From Epiperipatus broadwayi (taxonomy: Eukaryota > Onychophora > Udeonychophora > Euonychophora > Peripatidae): DNA of 64,000 nucleotides. The DNA is taken from positions 109,302 through 173,301 of the forward strand of contig JAQFVV010006844.1 of assembly GCA_028023455.1 (NCBI GenBank), written 5' to 3'. Positions 26,161-37,270 of the stretch are shown here, piece after piece (the stretch's first letter is position 1; each line of letters starts with the position of its first letter). The translations under genes were made by a program, and so were the position numbers. Below the pieces are notes generated by a model. The model was given only the letters and a program-made list of their open reading frames with translations. It was not told the origin of the DNA and made no database searches.

Positions 26161-26948
26161 ACCCACCCTAATTGAGAATTTAGGAGGCTTATAGCTTTAC
26201 GAGGAACAATCATGACACTGTTTAAATTATTAAAAGGTAACAGTACATCAATTCATCTTAAAAAAAAAAGGCCCCAATGAAAATTTAAATACTTTTGACA
26301 CGATCAAATTAACACACTCTTGTACGATATTGTTACATCAAATACATAACACAGCATTACAATATAGTGCGTGACACAAACAACTACGGCATTTTCCTCT
26401 GCTTTTAGCATTGGAAAAAGCCACACCATTAGTTGGTAAGCCGAGTTAACACTCTTTCTAGATTTTATCGTAGAAAGAAAGACTTTTAACTCCGAGTTAA
26501 CACTCTACCTTTTAGCATAGAAACAAGACTTAACTCTGAGTTAACAATCTTTCTAGGATTTATTTTAGAAAGAATGCTTAAAGGCTTGGGTGCGGCCATG
26601 AAAATGGCATATTTTTAGAAATTTAGCTAGAAATCGTGCCACCCATGGCTTTCACGAAGGATCAGATGATAACCTTTTTTTTTTTACACATCTAATAAAA
26701 TGTTTTAGTTGTGTTTTTTGTTGAGATTGTAAGATTATTTTATGCATATCCTCGATAAATGTCTTTACAGAATCAAACTTTATTTTAATTAACTTCCTTG
26801 GGACTCATTGATGGTAGATAATGGATATAGAGCCCACCACAGACAAATACACAGGAGATCCTATGGCAAAGTTTTCTTCTTAAAACATGGCTTTTATTGT
26901 AAGCAGGCAAAGTTGCCTTCTATGCACAATCAGTGTTTATATCTTAAT

Positions 26949-27089
26949 AAAATTGCATAGTAGTCAAGCGTTGTTAGCCGAGAGGTCAGTACAGGCACCT
27001 TGCAAGCAAGCAAGCAGTTGGTTGCAGACGGTTGTTGCGGGTTCGCATCCCAGCAGATGCTATGACATATGGAAAAAAAATTGCATAGT
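26949..27089 (+). mobile_element. tRNA-derived SINE with 13 bp TSD
   Basis: The SINE (26962-27076) has an A-box (TTAGCCGAGAGGTCAG), a B-box (GGGTTCGCATCCC), a GCTATGACATATGG end and a poly-A tail. It is flanked by AAAATTGCATAGT at 26949-26961 and 27077-27089. The head resembles class II tRNAs (Leu/Ser-like TGGCCGAGNGGT). The intact duplication implies a fairly recent insertion. Confidence 0.85.
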
Positions 27090-27254
27090 TTATGTTCTTT
27101 GACAGTGGTATCTTTGGTTGTTTTTTTTATTTTTTATCTTTGGTTGTTTAATCAGGTATAATTGCTGAGTTACATGTAGTATTAAAAAATAATTTTTTAA
27201 ACAGTCAGCAATGTAAAGCTACTTGATACTATTCTATAGGAAAATATATATATA

Positions 27255-27359
27255 TTTTTTTTCATATGTCATAGCATCGGCCGGGACGCGAACCCACAAT
27301 CGTCCGCAAACAACTACTTGCTTGCATGGCGGCTGCGATATCTCTCGGCTAACAACGCA
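27255..27359 (-). mobile_element. tRNA-derived SINE
   Basis: Minus-strand copy of the same SINE as 26962-27076, with poly-T (poly-A tail) at 27255, a CATATGTCATAGC end, a B-box GGGTTCGCGTCCC and an A-box TTAGCCGAGAGATATCG-like block. It lies 180 bp from a plus-strand copy, so the two could form an RNA hairpin. Confidence 0.75.
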
Positions 27360-27599
27360 AGACTAGGCTCATGCTTTTTCTCTTTTTTCAAAATTGATCT
27401 ACATTGTTCTCTTTTTTATTCAAACTAAAACTACTGTTGCTTTTCATACCTATTTATACTTTTTACATCAAAGCAATTACATCATAACCCAACATCCTTA
27501 ATCATAGTGATATTTTATTGTCTTGATATATTTATCATACTTGGCAAACTAATTAACTCTACTAAATTTTATACTAAATTTTTTTTTTTACAAACATCT

Positions 27600-27890
27600 T
27601 TTATCTCAATGGACGGTTGGATTTGTGGAGTGGATTGAAGCATGTCCATTAAAGTATGAAGATTGACTATCTTAATATATATCTGAGCAGGTATTGCATA
27701 TATGGTAGAGATGATAATCTGGACCAACTGATGATTGCTGGTTTAGCATGAAATATGTATATTGGTGATTAGTTATCTTTTCAACATATATGTATTCAAG
27801 TGTATCAGTGGTATGAGATAGAGTGGAGAGTGGTGGGTCGTATGAAAGTCTGTGCTCATATACCCTATATATTACATATATTGATATAGG
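27600..27890 (+). mobile_element. Family C hammerhead repeat
   Basis: Best preserved family C unit in this half of the window. It shares its whole length with the copies near 10.2 and 58.2 kb and has no coding content. Confidence 0.65.
27723..27766 (+). ncRNA. Hammerhead ribozyme candidate, family C
   Basis: Stem I is ACCAA (27723-27727) with TTGGT (27762-27766). CTGATGA is at 27728-27734 and GAAA at 27750-27753. Stem II (27735-27749) pairs TGCT with AGCA but has a U-U mismatch at its base. Stem III is 2 bp with loop ATGT. The predicted cleavage site is after A27761 (UA). All core residues are present, so it may be weakly active. A stem III this short usually needs a dimeric RNA form. Confidence 0.6.
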
Positions 27891-27959
27891 TATATAATAA
27901 GCCTGTATTTCATTTATTACAAGTTTTAATATAATTTCAACAAACATGATGTTTTTTTT

Positions 27960-29640
27960 CAAATTCAGGTAGTTATTTTACAAATAAATATGAAATAGTT
28001 TTTTTTATTTTTATTAATGCTGAGTAGAAAAAAAGAGCAAGAGAAGGAAAAAAATTACGACTGAATTTTTACATTCTTTTCTAATTTTATTCATTTTAAT
28101 GCTTTATAATTTTTAATAAAATATTTGGATTGGCCAACAGATTTACTACAATAAAAAAATCAAATTGTTTCATTAAGAAGTCCAGAAGGCAAATTTGAAA
28201 GGTCACAAAGTGCAATACATTTTCACTTTTTAAAAAAAAAAATAAAGCTATGCATTTCATTTATGTAAAGAAAAGAATTTAATATTTTTCCTGTTTTCTC
28301 CTTCATTACCTGTGTTATGATTTTACTGTTTTTAATTTTACAAAATACATTTTTTTAGAAAATATTTCGTGGATTTATTAAATCTCTAAACTAATTTTCT
28401 TTTAATTTCTTAAACTAATGTAAATACTTTAAGAGAGGCTATAACCTGTATCAAATGCGCCTTGAAATATTTATAATAGTCAAGCAAATATTTTGCCGAT
28501 AGAGGGACCTTACAAACATAGTGATTTTTATAAAGATAAGAGCGGGGGGGGGTCTTATCTTTAATCTAATTTTCTACTTATACTGTATATCCAATCTGAA
28601 GTATCCTACTTTGGGAAGTAAAGTTGTTGTTCTCTTCATTATTTAAGTCCACTATTTCCTTAATCAATTAACCATCGTGAAATCTTGAGATTTATTAGTT
28701 AATGTTACATCTTAATACTGGAAAATCTGTAAACTATTATATAAAATATAATTTAAACTAATTTATACATATGGCAACATATAAAATTTACAAATCAATT
28801 TATTATTTTATTGAATCTGTCTTTAATAGTTTAATAACATTGCACCTTTATAATACAAATGTTTCTAATTGCAATCGATTTAAAATTATAAAATAAATTA
28901 AATTACAATCATTTGTAATAACTATAACACAGGCTTGTTAAAAAATGTGGTTATATCTGAACCCCAATCATTTGTACTATTATAATACTACTCCCTTAAA
29001 AAATGTGACAAGGGAACAGCAAACCTTTCCATTTCTCTCTTATGTCTCCCTCAACATTGAACTTCCTTTATTTCTATAACTATTAATACATTTCTGCACT
29101 AATTATTTTAGTAAATAATATTTTACCAATGTAGCCAATAAATATATCAATTATTTTTTTTGTTTAGAGACTTGACTGATCTTCAAAAGAATAAATAGAA
29201 TCTTTCATCTCTAGGATACATTAAAAAAATTAACCATATTACATTATAATGTACAGATGCAGCATAAATACATTTATTATTAATAAGTTGTTGGTTATCA
29301 TTACTGTTCAGCTACCAACAACTCATCAATAATCAATTATGAATATTGTGAGACTTAAAGGCTGATAAAAATCATAATTGAAAGTTGAGCTTTGCTCCTC
29401 GTTTAAGGCTTAGAGACTGATAAATACAACAAACATTCCAGACTGCACATTGTTTTTTCCGATCTTTACTAGTAGTAGAATGCACTACTTAGAAAAATGT
29501 GTTGCTCAACACTTGAGATATTTACACTATAAATAGTCACATGACAGTGTAATGGTCTCAGGAACATGAACCAATCCTCCATTCACCATTGAAATTAAAA
29601 ATATCCCTAGACAATTTTAATGATCTACGAATCAAAATAT
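27960..29640. other. AT-rich DNA, nothing recognised
   Basis: No supported feature apart from a G run (GGGGGGGG) near 28544-28552. Confidence 0.4.
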
Positions 29641-29644
29641 TACC

Positions 29645-30230
29645 ACTAAATCATCACATGATTATTATTTCCTATGCTTACCCAATCTGGATAAACAATA
29701 GCAGATGTTCCATTCAATGCTGCCACCCATTTCAAGTCTTAGCAATCAATGAATACAACAAGATTTTTCGGAAAAGCCCTATCCAGTGCCTAATCATCAA
29801 ATTTTTCCTAGACTAGTTTCCAGTTTGTCGCTCTCATCAGTGAAGAGCCTTGAATGAGAGAGCAATTCACCAAGGCCTTAGTATCTAATCCAACCCTCTA
29901 GCAGTCACTTTTTATCTTTTTACTTTCTATAAATCTTTGATCTCAAGCTGAAAACACAATAATGATTTCAATACAAGCTCATTCACATGTATGAGTAAAA
30001 GGTGGCTACTGGAGAATTGCTTTAGATTCTAAGATCTAGGTGGTGCTCTGAGATCCAAGGCTTCACACAAAAGAAAGCCACAAGTTAGAAACTGTTTTGG
30101 AAATATTGGATGAGTAGATACTATATAAAGACTTCTACACAAACCATCCAACAACCATTGATCACTAAGGCTTAAACTGGGTGGCACTACTGTATAGGGA
30201 GCTTGCTATTATTGTATCAGCATATTAAGT
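29645..30230. mobile_element. Inverted pair of family A hammerhead repeats
   Basis: A minus-strand family A copy (about 29645-29960) is followed by a plus-strand copy (about 29990-30230), together an imperfect palindrome. The minus copy keeps all hammerhead core boxes. The plus copy's ribozyme (30052-30112) has lost CUGANGA but keeps GAAA. Confidence 0.65.
29796..29855 (-). ncRNA. Hammerhead-like motif, family A, diverged
   Basis: On the minus strand CTGATGA, a 13 nt stem II region, GAAA and ACTAGTC are all present, but stems I and II carry several mismatches. Probably inactive or weak. Confidence 0.5.
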
Positions 30231-32640
30231 ATATTTTGAGATTGTGTTTTATAATTATAATAATTTCAATATCTTTTTATCAACATTATTTTTTATATTA
30301 TCAATTCTTTACAGGACTTTATGGCTTCAAGATGTAAGCATTATATGTCTCTTTTATATATCACCATCTTGTAACAAGAAGATATTTTTGCCAAGCTTTT
30401 TTGCAAATTCATACCACTCTTGATTTCAAGCAAGCAGATAATCTCAAATTTATCTAAATTTGGAGGGATTTAGTAGATACTTTTGTTATGGGTCATCAAG
30501 AAAATATGCCAATTTTTATTTTTTAATATGCGTCAATTTTAGTACCAATTGTGATACTCTTGCCATGATGAGAGTGTCCTCATGTATGTTGATTTGGAAT
30601 GTATTCTGCCATCTTTGAGATTACTGATTATTTTCCTCCATTTGGGGAATCTTTTTACTATCCTTCATTATTCCAGTATTGACCAATGTATTATTAGTAT
30701 TATGTCTATCTTAACAGTGCTTAATCTCTTTTACTTCTGTTTATAAGGTCTGGGTATTTGAGCACCTTCTACTCTCATACATCAAACTGTACTTTTGTTT
30801 GTTTGCTTATTTAGTAGGGTGCATTTGTCTTCCTCCATTACTTATATCTTCTTGATTTTGGTGGTCTATGGTTTTTCATTCTGCACTTATTAGCACTTAA
30901 TCCACTCTAAAAAGTAGTGAATTATTCTTATAATTTGATTTTCTGCCATGCCACATGAAGATAGTATTTATAATTTTGGGACCTGCCCCCAGAAGAATTG
31001 GGTATACTTTTTTTCATCTCTTATGTGAAATTTTTTTTGTATAATTTGATATCTTATTTCTTCCTATCATTTTTTTGATCAAAAATTATTTAAAATTGAC
31101 TCTCTTTATCCAAAATGGAATATGGTCTTTTTTATCAAGGAATTTCACCAGTCTTTAGCAGATATTTGAAGATTATTGTAGGCAACAGTAACTTGGCTTT
31201 TTTTACATCTGTTTGTTTCTGTTGTATTTATTTTCATAACTTTCTTTTGATCACACTATCACAGATTCTGTTGTTCATTCTGCAAACCAGGTTTGTGTCT
31301 CTTTTTTCATCTTAACATAATCAGTTTTTTTTTATTCACTATGTCAAATACATTTTTGTGTATTTTTTTGTATTTTCTCTTGAGTCTTCACAACTATTTT
31401 ATGAGTCTCTCTGAATTTTTCTTCAAGTCATGGATTCTGAAGTTGATACTGATCCTTTTTCTTTATCATTTTCAATTATTTCCATCCTTTCTGCAATATA
31501 CTGCATTTGAATCATTTTCTCCAAATCAGTAAGAAAGTAATTTTTTTTCTACAAGCTCCATTTTCTATTGTTCATGCTCTTGTATTAGTATTGCTATTTT
31601 CATTTAAATACTATAAAGCTTTTCTTTCAACTCTTATTTTATGTTGCATTTAAAAAAAATCTGTATCTCTTCTTTTATATTTCTTTAACTTCTGCATCTT
31701 CTTCTTGTTGCATTTCCTCATTTCTCTATTGTATTTTTTCCTTTCTCTGTTGCATTTCATTAAACTATATGTCTCTTCTTTTATTGCATTCTTTCATTTT
31801 CGTAGCACTTTTTTATTTTCTAGTTGCATTTCCTTAAGCAATGCATACAATATTTCAATGTTAAATGTTACTGGTAGCTTTTCTGAATGATGTTTGTACT
31901 ATTTGAACAGATTTTTGTTCTTTTAATGCTGGAGTTGGTAGTTGTCCTTGTGCTTATATTTAAATTGTTTTATGTTTGATTAGGTTTCCATCCTTCTTGC
32001 TACTGATTGTGTTATCATGTATCACTACAACTAAAGGTTTTGCTACTTTAGTATATTTCTGTTGATTGATTCCTATTGCTATTTCATTTGTTTTCTTTTT
32101 CTTTGGATTTTTTATTGTCTTAAATGTTTTCAGTTGTGCTCTATCATTAAATGTTCATGCTATACTCAATCTTATATATACAATTCTCTCAAGTATAATA
32201 TGATATACCTGCATTTATTATTACTTTTTATTTTAATTTAATACTATTAATAGACTATTAGATAGTCAAAATCATGTTAAGCATACTATGCTGTTAGGAT
32301 TAAATAAAGTTTTGCTGTCAATACATTTTGTATGCATTTATTTCAAATTATATTTTCCGAGAAAAGTTTATTAAAATTTTGAAGTTATATTATTTTCTAT
32401 GCAATTATTCTTCCATTTATCAAACTTTCTCCTGCTTATGTAGACTCAAACTGTCCTCATATTAAAATGTTAGTTTACATATTTTACTCTTGCTGATTTA
32501 TATCAATTTGAATACCCACATTGCATGTGGGTGGGGAAGGGGCTTGGGTGTCTGTACAAAAATGTTTCCATTTTTTAAAAGTATATTCCCAGATTTCTGA
32601 ATTCCATTTCCTTTTTTACTGCCAGTTATAGATAAATACT
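30231..32640. other. T-rich stretch with possible very old minus-strand coding relic
   Basis: The plus strand is strongly pyrimidine-biased from about 30900 to 32150, with a recurring GTTGCATTTCCT-like block at about 31640-31840. Read on the minus strand this gives Lys/Glu/Gln-rich peptides resembling a coiled coil (for example LKEMQLE and MRKCNKKK), broken by many stops. Plus-strand hydrophobic frames at 31115-31890 are shadows of this composition. No family is recognised. Confidence 0.3.
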
Positions 32641-32960
32641 TCTCAGAAACTCATTGTGTATTTAGAAAATCGAAAAGCACTGTAGATATGTTTTTATTGC
32701 CAGACTAATGCAGGAAAAGTATTGGGAAAAAGTAACTTCTATATTGCTTTGGTCAAGGCATTTGATCCATTTAATAGATAGGTCTATAGCCTTATTTGGG
32801 ATTAGTGAAAAATTATTTGCTTTATACAGCTTCAACATGATGGAATAAGAAATAGTGTTATTGGTACAGGCGGAATATCTGAATTCTTTGAAATGTAAAT
32901 TGGCATTATGATGGGGGATCTTTGGAATAGTTTTAAAGTGGATATATCAAAGATGGATTA
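32640..32960 (+). pseudogene. LINE reverse transcriptase fragment
   Basis: Read across two frames, the plus strand gives NAGKVLGKSNFYIALVKAFD, then PFNR, followed downstream by an IGTGGISEFFE-like stretch and IGIMMGD. This follows the reverse transcriptase order (variable helix, F-hydrophobic-A-D-x-x-K-A-F-D box, then the GVxQG box) and resembles APE-type LINEs. It is short, degraded and without ends. Confidence 0.5.
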
Positions 32961-33359
32961 GTATAGGATACAGATTTCATTGTGGAATTTTTAATTTCAA
33001 TCAATTAAAAAGGGAAACATCTTTTTGGATATGTTAATGAATGTGCTATTTTTTTTTTTCAATTTAAAAGATGATTTACAAAATGTGCCTAATGTTTTCA
33101 ATGCAACACATAAATACTTTTATTTATTAATTAATGTTAAATAATACTCAAATTCTTTATCATCCAATCATAGATTAAAAATTATTAGCTATTTTTTACT
33201 TTTAAGCCAATAAACATCATATAATCACCATTTCTTATGCTTGCTTATAACTGTTATTAAAACAGGCAAAACTCACTATACATATTGCCACACAGCAAGC
33301 TAGAGTAATCAATGGATGCCAGAAGGCTTATGCATAAAATTCCCATCTAGTGCCTACTC

Positions 33360-33418
33360 ATTCAATATCCCCAGACTAGTTTCTGGCTTGAGGCCTTCGT
33401 CAGTGAGGAGGCTTGAAT
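33360..33418 (-). ncRNA. Hammerhead ribozyme candidate, family A
   Basis: Minus strand: outer stem I ATTCAA/TTGAAT, inner stem I TCCTCA/TGGGGA, CTGACGA, stem II GGC/GCC, GAAA, stem III palindrome ACTAGT, and cleavage after GTC. Relative to the neighbouring unit (ATCCAA/TTGGAT) both strands of one outer stem pair have changed, a compensatory substitution that keeps pairing. Confidence 0.75.
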
Positions 33419-33814
33419 CTGAGAGCACTGCACCTAGATCTTAGGATCTTTTGCAATCCTCTAGCAGCCACCTTTTATCTCCACTTAACTACAAAACTAT
33501 GGTTCTTAAATTGAAAACACCTTAATATTTTCAATCCAAGCTTATTAGCTTATAAAGTCATATAAGGCTGAACTCAGTTCAGCACCTATACATTTTGGTG
33601 TCTTTGGTTCTTTAATAACCATAGCCACCACTATCCTATTAGGCAGGATTGGCTTTAAGTCAATAAACATCACATCATCACCATTTTTTATGCTTGCTTA
33701 TAACTGTTATTAAAACCGTCAAAATTCACTATACGTATTGCCACACACAGCAAGCTACAGTAATCAATGGATGCCAAAAAGCTTGTGCATAAAATCCCCA
33801 TCTAGTGCCTACTC

Positions 33815-33873
33815 ATCCAATATCCCCAGACTAGTTTCTGGCTTGTGGCCTTCGTCAGTGAGGAGCCTTGGAT
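33815..33873 (-). ncRNA. Hammerhead ribozyme candidate, family A, consensus copy
   Basis: Minus strand, in order: ATCCAA, internal loop GGC, TCCTCA, CTGACGA, stem II (GGC, loop CACAA, GCC with a flanking A on each side), GAAA, CTAGT, C (predicted cleavage), TGGGGA, TA, TTGGAT. Both halves of stem I pair at 6 of 6 positions, with one G-U. All core residues are present. The one irregularity is an A-A apposition at the base of stem II, shared by most copies, which may lower activity. Confidence 0.8.
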
Positions 33874-34439
33874 CTGAGAGCACTGCACCTAGATCTTAGG
33901 ATCTAATGCAATCTTCCAGCAGCCACATTTTATTTAAAGTATGCGTACATACACATATATATTTAAATAATAGGAATATAGCAATAAGTTTTTGTGTAAT
34001 AAAAATAGGTATTTACCAGTTAAAATTGTCATCTAATAAATACATCTGCTAAAATACTTAAAGGCAAGAGTGAATCAATTTATTACCCTTTTTTTTTTTA
34101 TCCAAGCTTATATTAAAATAATAAATCAATAATGAAACATTGCATGTTCTTGAATATTGAAAATATAATAATTTCTAAACACTCTCAATTAAATAAGGGT
34201 TTTCATAAGAAGTTTATAGGTTTTAAATAGAAAGCTCTCATGATTTCATATAGTTAAATGACAGAAATTTAATGGGCATTGTTTATTTAGTTTTTATAAA
34301 TAATTTTTTAGCCATTATGTGATGAATTACGTCATCCGGAAAATATATTTATTTTACGTGCTTAAAGTCAAAGATAAATCCATTTAAAAATTTTAATTCT
34401 ATAAAACCTGTGAAAACCTATATAGAATATATTTAAAGA

Positions 34440-34605
34440 CAAGTACCAGAAAGAGACCGCATGTGAGATGGATGGATGAAATAAGAAAGTATGCAGGGGT
34501 GATGCGGAGAAGAGAAGCTAAAGATCGGAGAAGATGGATTAAACTTGGAGAGACCTTCATCCTGCAGTGGATTGATAATGGTTGTCGTTGATGATGATGA
34601 TGACC
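34440..34605 (+). pseudogene. 3' fragment of the RTE-type LINE
   Basis: This matches the last 165 bp of the element at 53849-57147 (region near 56985-57147). It encodes the C-terminal peptide RPHVRWMDEIRK with changes and ends in a (GAT)n tail typical of RTE elements. 5'-truncated. Confidence 0.8.
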
Positions 34606-34789
34606 AATAATCTCTATAAGAAAGAGATGCAAAATAGACAAATGCTGATTTAATAAACTGAAAGTTTGCCCAGTTAAGACAAGGACAAACAATAAGTGAA
34701 AGAGTGATCAAAATAACAGATTTTGTTTACAAAAATAGAATCGGAATATTTGCACTTTATTTGGATATTCGTGTTTTTCTGCAGATACC

Positions 34790-34902
34790 GTCAAGCGTTG
34801 GTGGCCGAGTGGTCAGCAGTCAGCACAGCAGCCTTTCAAGCAGTTGTCCCGGGTTCGCAGGTTCGCTTGCTGGCCAATGCTTTGACACATGGAAAAAAAA
34901 AG
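34790..34902 (+). mobile_element. tRNA-derived SINE
   Basis: Clear A-box (GTGGCCGAGTGGTCAGC), B-box (GGGTTCGC), a CCAATGCTTTGACACATGG end and poly-A. It is a variant subfamily relative to 26962, with GGCCAATGC instead of AGCAGATGC before the terminal TGACA block. Confidence 0.8.
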
Positions 34903-35684
34903 TAAAATGATAATCTGTTTTCAAATTTTTCATTATAAAAGCAAGCAAGAAAAATACTTAAAATCCTAGCTCTGACATGTAATTTACTTTTTGCCCCATT
35001 ATACTTAAAAGGCATAATTTTTCTGCTTCTTAATTTAAAATATGGCCCATTAAAATAACTTTTATGAAACAATATGGTATTCAGATAAAGGGATCAAAAG
35101 GATTTTTATGGGCATATTATTTTTGAATGCTCACATAGATATATTACAGATAAAAATTTATAATCTAAAATCATTTGGAGTTACCAATAACTGTAATTTA
35201 ATGGGAGGGGGAAATAAAATTTTGGGGTATCAATTATATGAATGTCCATTTTCAAATATTCATTAAAACTGTGACTCATAAATGTAATATTTATATATTT
35301 TTTATACTATTCATAACAAAGCCATTAAAAATTATTTATAAAAATAAATATGAATTTTAAATTCACTTTTACACTGTTTTCTTAATTTAACTCGTATAAA
35401 TCATAATACAGACTTTCTATAATCTAACTAACCGTATATATAATATTTATTGATATAAGCATTTTAAATATAATTTTAAAAATAAAAAATTATTGGTACT
35501 GGATATTTTCATACTTTTGAAGATGATCTACAATGCACTTAGCCTATCAACCCAATAATAACTTTTGTAAATATGATACATACTTGGAGATATAAAAACG
35601 TGAAATGTTCACAAACTTTCTTCTCAAAATTTTTCCAATTAAAGACTCTTATTAACCAAATTGTATTACAGTATTATTAGAAGT

Positions 35685-36008
35685 GAAAGCATCAGTGGTA
35701 GTCAACCTGTCCCTACCGCCCACTAGTGGGTGTTCCAGCATTCGTGGTGGGTGGTAGGTGTTTTGTTCAACACTGAAGCACTTTTTTTTTATTTTTAATT
35801 TAATTGACTTTTTAAAAAAAATTCATAGAGATTTATATGCTTTAGCTTGCTGTAACTCTGCTTTATAAATTTTATATAGTAAAGTTACTTCCCTATTTTA
35901 TAAATCACCATTACTGTGGAAGCAGTGGACAGTTAGAAAATTTTACTACTAACAGAGATACAAAAGTGGGTGGTAGGTATAAAGAGGTTGACTACTCCTG
36001 GAATGCAT
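35685..36008. mobile_element. Non-autonomous hAT element with 8 bp TSD
   Basis: The element (35693-36000, 308 bp) begins CAGTGGTAGTCAACCTGTCC and ends, read inward from the right, CAGGAGTAGTCAACCTCTTT. It is flanked by GAAAGCAT (35685-35692) and GAATGCAT (36001-36008), 7 of 8 matching. CAGNGG-type ends, the 8 bp duplication and the ACCGCCCACTAGTGGG sub-terminal block identify a hAT MITE. This end sequence resembles hAT families that I recall as widespread and horizontally transferred among animals; that recollection needs a database check. Confidence 0.85.
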
Positions 36009-36009
36009 C

Positions 36010-36975
36010 CTCTGGATTCTCCATCCAATAAGATGAAGAATCAATCATATTGTGGTATATAATAACTAAATATCAAAGAAATAATTAACTAAAAATGAAT
36101 TTAATGTAGAAATATCAGCTTTGTGTGAACTATAATTAACAGTCGAAAGCTAGCTAAGCAAGTTAAGCCAAACTAATCATTAAAGCTTTGCTATATACAT
36201 GCTGTGTATATTTATTATTGTTAAAAATAAATTTATTACCTATACTAATTACCTATAATTAATTAATTGAATAACAACAGTAAAATAATATATATGTGTG
36301 TGTGAGGGTAATTGAAGAAATGTTCAATAAATGTCATACATTCTAGTAAAACATTAAGAAGCATTATATTTTGAAATTCAGTTATGAAATACAATCATAT
36401 ATTGTAGTTATAAAAGGACAAATATTTGGTCAATGCATTATTTATTTTATTAAAAATTCTTAGAAATATTATAATTGATAATGAATCACCAAATCATCAC
36501 ATTATTAGATAATATACCGAGAGATCATTCATTTTGTTATAATGATTATAAAATAGTATATGGTGCTTCATAGCTTAATGATGATTTTATCTTGTAATCA
36601 TAGAGGACTAGACTTCAAATATAAATAGTATAATAATTCATAATGAATCAATAAATTATCGATAGCAATAGATATTAAACAATTTAAAGTCTTTACATAG
36701 AAAAATAAAAACAAGTCATACAAATTAAGAATCAATAATGGAATTTTTTTTCTCCTTACGCCTAAAAATTGATAGATACTGAGAGCATCTAAACACGTTA
36801 TTTAATATATTTGAATTCTTAAAATTAAAATGAACTGCAACGATTCTGTCAAAAAATAAATTAATAACTATATTTTTGAAGGAATTAATAATTTTATTAA
36901 CATTTGAACTTTCATTAAAAATTTTAAGGATTTTTTTTTCTAGAATTGCAGCAACATTATTAGGAACACTATGAA
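36010..36975. other. AT-rich DNA, nothing recognised
   Basis: No supported feature. Confidence 0.4.
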
Positions 36976-36980
36976 TTACA

Positions 36981-37041
36981 AAGTTGTCCCAGGTTTGTGG
37001 GTTCGCTTCCCGGCCAATGCTTTGACATATGGAAAAAAAAG
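36981..37041 (+). mobile_element. 5'-truncated SINE
   Basis: Only the 3' half of the 34790-type SINE remains: the B-box region (GGGTTCGCTTCCC), CCAATGCTTTGACATATGG and poly-A. Confidence 0.7.
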
Positions 37042-37270
37042 AAATAAATGAAATTTAACTGCTTTATCTTGTTTAAAAAGAGTCATTTCAATATGTATTT
37101 TATTTAGATTGAAATTCAAAATATATGTTTACTTTGAGAAGCATTTGATACTATACTATTTATTGCAAACATATTTAGTGCTTAAAATATTAAATTAACG
37201 AATGAGAATTTATAGCAATAATTTATCTGAATAAAATTTTTAAAAAAATTAACTTGGATATTATAATATT

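Larger units (their letters stand above)
23884..26674. mobile_element. TIR-bounded element of about 2.8 kb carrying a complex satellite
   Basis: Left end GGTTCTCATCTGATCCTTCG (23884-23903) is mirrored at the right by CGAAGGATCAGATGATAACC (26655-26674). The similarity continues for about 50 bp, including GGTGGCACGATTTCTA. Both ends abut runs of T (8 on the left, 11 on the right), so a target duplication cannot be read. The interior holds the tandem repeat at 24240-25830, a possible coding remnant at 25825-26160, and a threefold repeated GAGTTAACACTCTTTCTAG-like block at 26440-26575. It is probably a non-autonomous DNA transposon. The TIR matches no superfamily I can name. Confidence 0.6.
33203..33935 (-). 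mobile_element. Family A tandem dimer
   Basis: Two direct minus-strand family A units. Equivalent hammerhead cleavage sites are 455 bp apart (near 33375 and 33830). No coding content. A tandem dimer carrying a ribozyme in each unit is the architecture reported for retrozymes and for PLE pseudo-LTRs. The second unit is close to the consensus inferred from all copies in the window. Confidence 0.8.

Noticed and set aside
31115-31890. Three hydrophobic plus-strand frames resembling membrane proteins
   Set aside because: They follow from T-rich composition; no start context, no homology and no splice-linked structure.
34704-35072. Overlapping frames across the SINE at 34790-34902
   Set aside because: They are readings of SINE sequence and flanking AT-rich DNA.
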